64,000 nt of DNA from positions 248,001-312,000 of the forward strand of contig NZ_JAYREK010000001.1 in the NCBI RefSeq assembly GCF_041908905.1, written 5' to 3'. Of the stretch, positions 32,557 to 39,666 are shown one piece after another. Source of the DNA: Zoogloea sp041908905. GTDB taxonomy: Bacteria > Pseudomonadota > Gammaproteobacteria > Burkholderiales > Rhodocyclaceae. The notes under the pieces were generated by a model. The model saw nothing but the letters and a program-made list of their open reading frames with translations, was not told where the DNA came from and did not search any database. Positions within the stretch are counted from its first letter, which is position 1. Each line of letters starts with the position of its first letter. Made by a program: the position numbers and the translations under genes.

Positions 32557-34278
32557 ATGAGCTTCACCGTCCACGGTCTCGCCGTCTCCCAGGGCATCGC
32601 CATCGGCCACGCCCACCTGGTGTCCCACGCGCTGCTCGAAGTCGCCCACTTCACGGTGGCGCCCAAGCACGTCGAGGCCGAGGTGGCCCGGCTCCACACC
32701 GCCGTCGCCCGGGTCAAGGCCGACCTGGCGGGCCTCAAGGCCTCCTCCGGCTCGGGCGCGGCGCCCTCCGAGGTGGATGCCTTCGTCGGCATGCACATCA
32801 TGTTCCTCGAAGACCCGATGCTGGTCGGTGCCGCCGAGACCCTCATCCGCACCCGCCGCGCCAACGCCGAGTGGGCGCTGGTGCAGCAGATGGAGCTGCT
32901 GGTCGAGCAGTTCGAGGCCATCGAGGACGCCTACCTGCGCGAGCGCAAGGCCGACGTGGTGCAGGTGGTCGAGCGGGTCGTCAAGGTGCTGCTCGGCCAT
33001 CCGGGCCACCTGCCGCCCAAGCGCAAGGACGGGCTGGGCACCATCATCGTCGCCCACGACCTCTCCCCCACCGACACCATAGGCTTCAAGGACCACGCGG
33101 TGGCCGGCTTCATCACCGACGTGGGCGGCCCCACCGGCCACACCGCCATCGTCGCCCGCAGCCTGTCGATCCCCGCCGTGGTGGCGCTGCGCCACATCCG
33201 CCACGTGGTCAAGGACGACGAGCTGCTGATCATCGACGGCACCCGCGGCGTCGTCATCGTCGACCCGGACGAGCGGGTGCTCGAGGAATACCGCCTGCGC
33301 AAGGCCGCCGTCGAGCTCGAACGCTCGCGCCTCAAGCGCCTCAAGTCGATGCCCGCGGCCACCCTCGACGGCGAGCCGGTGCAGCTCCTCGCCAACATCG
33401 AGCTACCCCCCGACGCCAGCCAGGCGAAGAGCGTCGAGGCCGACGGCGTCGGCCTGTTCCGCACCGAGTTCCTGTTCATGAGCCGCGACACCTGGCCCAA
33501 CGAGGACGAGCAGTTCGAGGCCTACAAGGCGGTCCTCAAGACGATGGCCGGCAAGCCCGTCACGGTGCGCACCCTCGACATCGGCGCCGACAAGGAGCTC
33601 GAGGGCGCCACCCGTCAGGAGGACAACCCGGCCCTCGGCCTGCGGGCGATCCGCTTCTGCCTGGCCGAGCCCAAGATGTTCCTCACCCAGCTGCGCGCGC
33701 TCCTGCGGGCCAGCCAGTTCGGCAAGCTGAAGATCCTGATCCCGATGCTGGCGAGCAGCCACGAGATCGACCAGACCCTGGTCCTCCTCGACAAGGCCAA
33801 GGCCCAGCTGCGCGAGCGCAAGATCAAGTTCGACGAGGCGGTCGAGGTCGGCGGCATGATCGAGGTGCCCGCCGCCGCGCTGTGCCTGGGCGCCTTCACC
33901 CGCAAGCTGCAGTTCCTGTCCATCGGCACCAACGACCTGATCCAGTACACCCTCGCCATCGACCGGGGCAACGAGGCGGTCGCCCACCTCTACAACCCGC
34001 TCCACCCGGCGGTGCTCAAGCTGATCCACCTGACCATCCAGACCGGCACCAAGGCCGGCATCCCGGTGTCGGTGTGCGGCGAGATGGCCGGCGACCCGGA
34101 ATGCACGCGCCTCCTCATCGGCATGGGGCTGCGCCAGTTCTCGATGCACCCAGCGCAGATCCTCGAGGTCAAGCAGGGCATCCTGCGCGCCGACGCCGCC
34201 GACCTGACCACCAAGGTGCAGCGCCTGCTCAAGCTCGACGAACCCGACCGGGTCCGCGAGGCCGTGGAAAAACTCTAG
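32557..34278 (+). CDS. ptsI: PTS enzyme I (phosphoenolpyruvate-protein phosphotransferase)
   Basis: EI takes phosphate from PEP and gives it to HPr. The 573-aa protein has the active His in GGPTGHTAIVARSLSIPAVV near residue 190, and PEP-binding blocks GLFRTEFLFM, TVRTLDIGADKEL and SIGTNDLIQYTLAIDRGN. It closes the gshA-gshB-apbE-eptA-like-EIIA-HPr-EI run, where the PTS likely acts as a metabolic sensor, for example for PHB or nitrogen control. Confidence 0.97.
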   Translation: MSFTVHGLAVSQGIAIGHAHLVSHALLEVAHFTVAPKHVEAEVARLHTAVARVKADLAGLKASSGSGAAPSEVDAFVGMHIMFLEDPMLVGAAETLIRTRRANAEWALVQQMELLVEQFEAIEDAYLRERKADVVQVVERVVKVLLGHPGHLPPKRKDGLGTIIVAHDLSPTDTIGFKDHAVAGFITDVGGPTGHTAIVARSLSIPAVVALRHIRHVVKDDELLIIDGTRGVVIVDPDERVLEEYRLRKAAVELERSRLKRLKSMPAATLDGEPVQLLANIELPPDASQAKSVEADGVGLFRTEFLFMSRDTWPNEDEQFEAYKAVLKTMAGKPVTVRTLDIGADKELEGATRQEDNPALGLRAIRFCLAEPKMFLTQLRALLRASQFGKLKILIPMLASSHEIDQTLVLLDKAKAQLRERKIKFDEAVEVGGMIEVPAAALCLGAFTRKLQFLSIGTNDLIQYTLAIDRGNEAVAHLYNPLHPAVLKLIHLTIQTGTKAGIPVSVCGEMAGDPECTRLLIGMGLRQFSMHPAQILEVKQGILRADAADLTTKVQRLLKLDEPDRVREAVEKL

Positions 34279-34296
34279 CGCCGCGGCGGGGCCGGT

Positions 34297-34325
34297 TTGA
34301 CTTGCCCCGAGCCGCGCGCTAATCT
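34297..34325 (+). promoter_or_regulatory. Sigma-70 promoter of metXW
   Basis: ttgact at 34297-34302 and taatct at 34320-34325 are separated by exactly 17 bp, a near-consensus vegetative promoter. The predicted start of transcription is about 34332, at the first base of the riboswitch, so the leader begins with the aptamer. Confidence 0.75.
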
Positions 34326-34331
34326 TTGCCT

Positions 34332-34387
34332 CAGCGCCGATTTGAACCCTTCAGCTTGCGGGCGCTTAAAAAATGCGGCTAAAGCGA
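34332..34387 (+). promoter_or_regulatory. SAM-II (SAM-alpha) riboswitch
   Basis: The leader holds the SAM-II consensus in order: gatttgaac after the P1 arm agcgcc, gcttgc, the P1 return gggcgct, a ttaaaaaa stretch, and gcggctaaagcg, which forms the pseudoknot. It binds S-adenosylmethionine and reduces metX expression when SAM is plentiful. SAM-II is best known from alphaproteobacteria; here it sits in a betaproteobacterial-looking genome. Confidence 0.85.
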
Positions 34388-34392
34388 CGGCA

Positions 34393-34427
34393 GCCCAGTT
34401 CGCGACCGTTCGCCGACTGGGTTTTTT
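34393..34427 (+). terminator. Intrinsic terminator in the metX leader
   Basis: gcccagt pairs with actgggt around a 16-base loop and is followed by six T. It lies directly after the aptamer and before metX, so SAM binding probably acts by transcription termination. I do not see a clear competing antiterminator stem. Confidence 0.75.
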
Positions 34428-34448
34428 CGTTTTTGGGACGAAACACGA

Positions 34449-35591
34449 ATGCACGCACACGCACAATGCGCCGCCGAATCCGTCGGGGTGGTCGAGCCCC
34501 GGCGGGCCCACTTCGACGAACCGCTCGCTCTCAAGAGCGGCGGCATCCTGCCGGCCTACGACCTGGTCTATGAAACCTACGGCACCCTCAACGCCGCGCG
34601 CAGCAACGCGGTGCTGGTGTGCCACGCCCTGTCCGGCTCCCACCACGTGGCCGGTACCTACGCGGGCAAGAAGAACTCCGAAGGCTGGTGGGACAACCTG
34701 GTCGGCCCCGGCAAGCCCCTCGACACCCGCAAGTTCTTCGTCATCGGCGTGAACAACCTGGGCGGCTGCTACGGCAGCACCGGGCCCAACAGCATCAACC
34801 CGGCCACCGGCAAGCCGTGGGGCGCCGACTTCCCCTTCGTCACCGTCGAAGACTGGGTGGACGCCCAGGCGCGCCTGGCCGACCGGCTCGGCATCGAGCG
34901 CTTCGCGGCGGTGGTGGGCGGCAGCCTCGGCGGCATGCAGGCCCTGTCGTGGACCCTGCAATATCCCGACCGGGTCGCCCACGCGCTGGTGATCGCCTCG
35001 GCGCCCAAGCTCACGGCCCAGAACATCGCCTTCAACGAGGTCGCCCGCCAGGCCATCCTGAAAGACCCCGAGTTCCACGGCGGCCACTACTACGAGCACG
35101 GCGTGGTGCCCACCCGCGGCCTCGCGCTGGCGCGCATGGTGGGGCACATCACCTACCTGTCCGACGACTCGATGGACCAGAAATTCGGCCGCAGCCTGCG
35201 CCACGACAAGCCGGTGTTCAGCTACGACGTGGAGTTCGAGATCGAGTCCTACCTGCGCTACCAGGGCGACAAGTTTGCCGGCTTCTTCGACGCCAACACC
35301 TACCTGCTCACCACCAAGGCCCTCGACTACTACGACCCGGCCTTCGACTACGACGGCGACCTGGTGGCCGCATTGGGCCGCGCCAAGGCCGACTACCTGG
35401 TGGTGTCCTTCACCACCGACTGGCGCTTCGCCCCGTCGCGCAGCCGCGAGATCGTGTATGCGCTGATGCACAGCGACCGCCGGGTGAGCTACGCCGAGAT
35501 CGACTGCCCCGCCGGCCACGACTCCTTCCTTCTCGACGACCCCCAGTACCACGCGGTGCTGCGGGCCTACATCGACAACATCGAGGTCTGA
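34449..35591 (+). CDS. metX: Homoserine O-acyltransferase MetX
   Basis: MetX acylates homoserine, the entry into methionine synthesis; betaproteobacterial forms commonly use succinyl-CoA or acetyl-CoA, which cannot be told from sequence alone. The 380-aa alpha/beta-hydrolase shows the oxyanion region VCHALSGSHHVAG near residue 58, NNLGGCYGSTGP, the catalytic Ser in VVGGSLGGMQAL near 157, and a late Asp and His (GHDSFLLD). A riboswitch-controlled leader precedes it and metW follows. Confidence 0.96.
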   Translation: MHAHAQCAAESVGVVEPRRAHFDEPLALKSGGILPAYDLVYETYGTLNAARSNAVLVCHALSGSHHVAGTYAGKKNSEGWWDNLVGPGKPLDTRKFFVIGVNNLGGCYGSTGPNSINPATGKPWGADFPFVTVEDWVDAQARLADRLGIERFAAVVGGSLGGMQALSWTLQYPDRVAHALVIASAPKLTAQNIAFNEVARQAILKDPEFHGGHYYEHGVVPTRGLALARMVGHITYLSDDSMDQKFGRSLRHDKPVFSYDVEFEIESYLRYQGDKFAGFFDANTYLLTTKALDYYDPAFDYDGDLVAALGRAKADYLVVSFTTDWRFAPSRSREIVYALMHSDRRVSYAEIDCPAGHDSFLLDDPQYHAVLRAYIDNIEV

Positions 35592-35593
35592 GC

Positions 35594-36187
35594 ATGAGCT
35601 ACCAACGCTACGACTACGACGTGATCGCCAACTGGATCGAGCCCGGCGAGCGGGTGCTCGACCTCGGCTGCGGCGATGGCAGCCTGCTGCGCCACCTCGC
35701 CCAGGTGCGCCAGGTGCGCGGCTACGGCGTCGAGAACGACCCCGAGCGCATCGTGGCCTGCGCCCGCAACGGCATCAACGTGATCCAGATCGACATGGAG
35801 CAGGGCCTCGCCGGCTTCGACGACGGCTTCTTCGACCACGTCATCATGAGCCTGTCGCTGCAGGCCATGCGCAACACCCAGGGCATCCTCGCCGAGATGC
35901 TGCGGGTCGGCCGCGAGGCGGTGGTCAGCTTTCCCAACTTCGCCTACTGGCGCCACCGCCAGGCCATCCTCAACGGGCGCATGCCGGTCTCCAAGAACCT
36001 GCCCTACCAGTGGTACGACACGCCCAACGTGCGCTTCTTCACCATCGCCGACTTCGACGCCCTGTGCGAGCAGGAGGGCATCCTGATCCGCGAACGCCTC
36101 GCCTTCGACGAGGACAAGGTGATCGTGGAGGAGCCCAACTTCCTGGCCAGCGTGGCGCTGTACCGGCTGGGGCGGGCGGCAGGGTGA
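35594..36187 (+). CDS. metW: Methionine biosynthesis protein MetW
   Basis: A 197-aa class I methyltransferase-like protein always paired with MetX in these bacteria; the two form a unit required for full homoserine acylation. The SAM-type loop VLDLGCGDGSLL is near residue 21, with PNFAYWRHR and the PYQWYDTPNVRFFTI block typical of MetW. Its ATG lies 2 bp after the metX stop, so the genes are co-translated. Confidence 0.96.
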   Translation: MSYQRYDYDVIANWIEPGERVLDLGCGDGSLLRHLAQVRQVRGYGVENDPERIVACARNGINVIQIDMEQGLAGFDDGFFDHVIMSLSLQAMRNTQGILAEMLRVGREAVVSFPNFAYWRHRQAILNGRMPVSKNLPYQWYDTPNVRFFTIADFDALCEQEGILIRERLAFDEDKVIVEEPNFLASVALYRLGRAAG

Positions 36188-36212
36188 GGAGGTTACCGAC
36201 CTCTAAAATGGC

Positions 36213-36249
36213 ACACAGCCCCTTCCCGAACCGGGAAAGGGCTGTGTTT
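36213..36249. terminator. Terminator hairpin between metW and the PEP-CTERM gene
   Basis: acacagccccttcccg and cgggaaagggctgtgt pair with one mismatch around a 3-base loop, followed by a short T-rich stretch. The gene pair is convergent, so this hairpin can serve both. Confidence 0.75.
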
Positions 36250-36265
36250 CAGTAAAGACTACCTG

Positions 36266-37039
36266 TCAGCGCCGACGACGCGAGCGGCGAAGCCCCGCCC
36301 CCAGCCCCGTCAGGCCCAGCGCCACGAGGGCCGTGCTGGCAGGCTCGGGTATTTCGTTCAACTTCAGCTCGAATGCGAGATGCTCATAAAGCACGTTGGA
36401 AGGGGTGGCAAATGCCCCGTCAGTCGCGGCGATTGCGAGTAGGTTCTCACCCCCCTGGATAAGCATGAAGGGCATTATCCCAACTTCAAAAACATGGTCT
36501 GGCCCCAGATCACCGGGGGTTCCGTAGTCCCGCGTGTTTCCCATAACGACGAAGCCGTTGAGACTCACGATAAAATCGTCGTCCGCCCGTACCCTCAAGA
36601 TTGCCGAGTAGCCTTCAGGGAAGGTCGGCAAGGTGAATGTGGTGCGGAAATAGGCTTTATTGACACCCGTCGAGCCATCGGATGAGTTCGCCGGGTCGTG
36701 CCAGATGTAGTAGGACTGGCGGGCATCTGGATCATTGCTCCAATAATGCGGCGTGTTGCTGGGTACCGGATAGCCATATCGTGGCGCAACCCAGCTGGAG
36801 TCGTCGTATGCGGATGACATCCAGAAGTTACCATCCGCATCATTTTCGGCCGACGCACTGGATACCGTCGCGACAGCAATATGGCTCGCATTCTGCCAGT
36901 GAGTTCCCTGCGAGGATGAATCAATCATCAGCATGAAGTTGCCGGCATTCAACTCTGCGCTGGCGTTCCCCGACAGACCGACCATCCCGCACACGGATAC
37001 AGCGAGTGCCAGGGCACCCTTCCTTATTGTCATCATCAT
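36266..37039 (-). CDS. PEP-CTERM sorting domain protein
   Basis: The 257-aa exported protein has a signal peptide (MMMTIRKGALALAVSVCGMV, cleavage after ASA near residue 28), an extracellular part rich in Trp, Asp and Tyr (about residues 30-225), and the C-terminal sorting signal PEPASTALVALGLTG followed by RRSRRRR. PEP-CTERM tails are processed by exosortases and anchor proteins to the surface or matrix in floc- and biofilm-forming bacteria. Three tandem ATGs follow aggaggag, so the true start may be any of them. No exosortase gene is in the window. Confidence 0.85.
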   Translation of the reverse strand: MMMTIRKGALALAVSVCGMVGLSGNASAELNAGNFMLMIDSSSQGTHWQNASHIAVATVSSASAENDADGNFWMSSAYDDSSWVAPRYGYPVPSNTPHYWSNDPDARQSYYIWHDPANSSDGSTGVNKAYFRTTFTLPTFPEGYSAILRVRADDDFIVSLNGFVVMGNTRDYGTPGDLGPDHVFEVGIMPFMLIQGGENLLAIAATDGAFATPSNVLYEHLAFELKLNEIPEPASTALVALGLTGLGAGLRRSRRRR

Positions 37040-37068
37040 CTCCTCCTAGCTTTTGGTTTAAAAGGCGC

Positions 37069-37083
37069 TGCGCATATCTGCCA
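37069..37083 (-). promoter_or_regulatory. Candidate sigma-54 promoter of the PEP-CTERM gene
   Basis: On the minus strand tggcagatatgcgca has GG and GC with the sigma-54 spacing, though the usual TT before GC is missing. It lies 30 bp before the start. PEP-CTERM genes of Zoogloea-type bacteria are reported to depend on RpoN with the PrsK/PrsR system, which makes the match worth noting. Confidence 0.3.
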
Positions 37084-37273
37084 GACCTGAATACACCGAA
37101 GCTAACTTTAGGGTGCAGGCGGTTCCAATTCGGTTACACAGCGGCTCTGCCCCTAACGCTTCTCCGTAGCAGCACCCACAAGCATCGCCAGGGACGAGCC
37201 ACCCGGCAGCGCAAGACGCTACGCACTCGGAGGTCCCGACCTGCGGCGGCCCGAGGGTCGGCCAAGAACCAGC

Positions 37274-38827
37274 CTACCCCTCCAGCACATCCACCCAGCA
37301 CAGCCCCCGCACCAGGCTCACCCGCCCCTGCTTGACATGCACCCAGTTCACCGGCTCGTCGCCCTCGCGGCAGCCCAGCCGGCGCAGGCGGTGAAGCGCG
37401 ACCTTCAGGTTCTGCAGAGCCTTGTCGCCCTCGGCGTCGGGCCACAGCATGTCGGCGAGGCGGGAGGCAGGGACCTTCTGGCCGCCTTCGCAGATCAGCG
37501 CGACGAGCAGCATGCGGGTGCGCTGGCCTTTCCAGTCGCGGTCGTAGATGCGCCGGCCGTCGATCTCGACGATGAACTCGCCGAGGGTCTGGATTCGGAC
37601 CCGCGGCAGGGCGCCGCTCCCGCCGAGCAGGGCCTCCAGCCCGTCCAGCCAGCCGTGCGGCCGGTGAAGGGGGCGCAGCGTCTCGCCCACCGGGACGAGC
37701 CCCCGCGCCGCGGCAAGGCCGCTGCGGGCACGATCCAGTTCGCCGCAGCAGGCATCGAGCATCGCGAGTTCCAGGCGGGCCACGGCCACGAGCCGGTTGA
37801 GCCCTGCCGCCAGCCAGCCGGGGCTCGCACGCCGGAACACCTCCCGGGCCTCCGGGCAGCGGTGCAGGTCAGCCAGCGCCTGCACGCGCAGCAGCACGCC
37901 TAAGGCCGAAAGGAGACCGACGCCGCCCGCCCCCGCCTCCTCGATGCAGGCCTCGGCACGCTCAAGGGCACGCAGACTCAGGCCACCGCGAAGCGCCAGC
38001 ACGCCCAGCGCGAGGTGACGGTAGGCGCACAGCAGGCGGCGACCCGCCGGGATACACACCTCCCCGAGGCTGCGCGCCAGATCGGCGCTCTCCGCCTCGC
38101 ACCCCAGCGCCGCAGCTGCGTAGAGGCGATGCCCGAGGAGGAGCACCCGCAGCGTCTCGGGCCAGTCCGCCCTGTCGGCCAGACCGGTGGCGACGGCGAG
38201 CTCCGCGTGGGCACGCTCCGGCTCGCCGAGCATCAGGGCCACCAGGCCTGCCGCGCCACGCACCACGAGTTGGGCGAACGGGGCTGCATCGTGACGGGCA
38301 CACAGGAAGACCGCGTCACTGAGGCGCACGTCGGCCCGGACCGCCCGGCCCGCCAGGGCGTCCGCGATGCCCAGCAAGGCTAGGCAGACGAGCTGCCGGG
38401 AGCTTGCGTCTTCGGCGACAGCGAGGTTCAGGCCCTTGTGTGCCGCATCGGCCGCCCGGGCGATCTCCGCCTCACCCAGCAGGGCCAGCACCCCCAGGCG
38501 CAGCCACGCCTCGCCCGCCAGCGAGGCCGGACAGGTCGGCGCCTCCAGCCGGGCAAGCAGTTCGGCGCGCTTGCCACCGAGGCTCGCCAGCCCGGCGCCG
38601 CAGCACAGGTGCGCGTCGATGACCCGCAGGCAAGCGAGGATCGCCGTGCCGGCGGCCCCTGCCGCGGCATCCTGCCCGGGTAACCCGATGACGCCGCCCC
38701 CTGCGGCGGCCAGCGCTGAGCGGGCCTCCTCGTCCGGCGGGCACGGCGGGCAATCCCACAGGCCATCCACCCCGCCCTCCCACTCGGCTTCCCTGTCAAA
38801 ACGACTTTCGGCAGGAGATGCAACCAC
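37274..38827 (-). CDS. SARP-like transcriptional regulator with N-terminal helical repeats
   Basis: The 517-aa protein has a long N-terminal alpha-helical region (about 1-410) rich in Ala, Leu and Arg that resembles TPR or AfsR-type repeats. A C-terminal winged-helix output domain is recognisable by VRIQTLGEFIVEIDGRRIYD, DWKGQRTRMLLVALI and LADMLWPDAEGDKALQNLK, the BTAD/SARP signature. No ATPase motif is seen. Domain order (DNA-binding domain last) differs from Streptomyces SARPs. It lies just upstream of the PEP-CTERM gene in the same direction and may regulate it. GTG at 38827 is the assumed start. Confidence 0.8.
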   Translation of the reverse strand: MVASPAESRFDREAEWEGGVDGLWDCPPCPPDEEARSALAAAGGGVIGLPGQDAAAGAAGTAILACLRVIDAHLCCGAGLASLGGKRAELLARLEAPTCPASLAGEAWLRLGVLALLGEAEIARAADAAHKGLNLAVAEDASSRQLVCLALLGIADALAGRAVRADVRLSDAVFLCARHDAAPFAQLVVRGAAGLVALMLGEPERAHAELAVATGLADRADWPETLRVLLLGHRLYAAAALGCEAESADLARSLGEVCIPAGRRLLCAYRHLALGVLALRGGLSLRALERAEACIEEAGAGGVGLLSALGVLLRVQALADLHRCPEAREVFRRASPGWLAAGLNRLVAVARLELAMLDACCGELDRARSGLAAARGLVPVGETLRPLHRPHGWLDGLEALLGGSGALPRVRIQTLGEFIVEIDGRRIYDRDWKGQRTRMLLVALICEGGQKVPASRLADMLWPDAEGDKALQNLKVALHRLRRLGCREGDEPVNWVHVKQGRVSLVRGLCWVDVLEG

Positions 38828-39022
38828 GATTCGGAACCCCTAAAGTGAGTACCCACGACAAGCATCGTGAATCAACCCACCCTTTATTCATAGCCCGGGA
38901 ACGACGTTCAGGTATATCTTGCGCGCGCATTTAACAAAAAGCCTTACTGCGTTACAAACGGGCTCCACAGTTTCGGCGGGTAGCGTTAGAGTCCGGGACC
39001 GTCACCCTTGAACCTCCGCCCC

Positions 39023-39508
39023 ATGACCACCCCCGCCGTCGCTCCCCCGCCCCCTGGGCCCGCCGAGTGGCAGCTGTGGTTCGACGGCTCGGCCCAGCCA
39101 AACCCGGGCCGGCTGGGGCTCGGCGCGGTACTCGTCGGCCCCGGCGGGGAACGCCGCGACTGCTCGGTACTGGCGCCTGGCCACGGCTGCAACAACGAGG
39201 CCGAGCTGCTCGCCCTCGCCAAGGCCCTGGAGCTGGCCCGGGACGCCGGCGCCCGGCATCTGGTACTGCGCGGCGACAGCGACTTCGCGGTGCGCCACCT
39301 GCGCGGCGAGGCGGTGACCCAGGTGGGCCGGCTGCAGGCGCTGGTCGCCATGATCCGCGGGGAGCTCGGCGGCTTTGCCTCGGTGCGCCTCGAATGGGTG
39401 CCGCGCCACCGCAACCCGGACGCCGACCGCCTGTCCCGCGCCGCCCTCGGCCTTCCCGACAAACCCGCGGGGCGGCCCAGCGCGAAAAAGAAGAAACGCC
39501 ATCGTTAG
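39023..39508 (+). CDS. RNase H family protein
   Basis: A 161-aa RNase H-fold protein. The active-site acids are visible: Asp in LWFDGSAQPNPGRLGLGAV near residue 20, Glu in NNEAELLAL near 60, Asp in RGDSDFAVRHL near 85, and Asp in NPDADRLS near 130. The C-terminus is a basic tail with several Lys. It is a type I-like RNase H, but not necessarily RnhA, so a symbol is withheld. The ATG at 39023 is preferred to an in-frame TTG upstream. Confidence 0.85.
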   Translation: MTTPAVAPPPPGPAEWQLWFDGSAQPNPGRLGLGAVLVGPGGERRDCSVLAPGHGCNNEAELLALAKALELARDAGARHLVLRGDSDFAVRHLRGEAVTQVGRLQALVAMIRGELGGFASVRLEWVPRHRNPDADRLSRAALGLPDKPAGRPSAKKKKRHR

Positions 39509-39666
39509 CCAGGGCGGGCAGCCCCCACGCCAGGCTCCGGACCCGGTGCCGCGGCACCAAGCCTCGCCGTAACCCTTGCGAGCCGTGCGGTCCGCGCTGC
39601 AGATCAGCGCTCACACACTTTTGAACTCCAGGCCCTTGGCCCCGAGCCTGCCCCCTGCCGCGCCCG

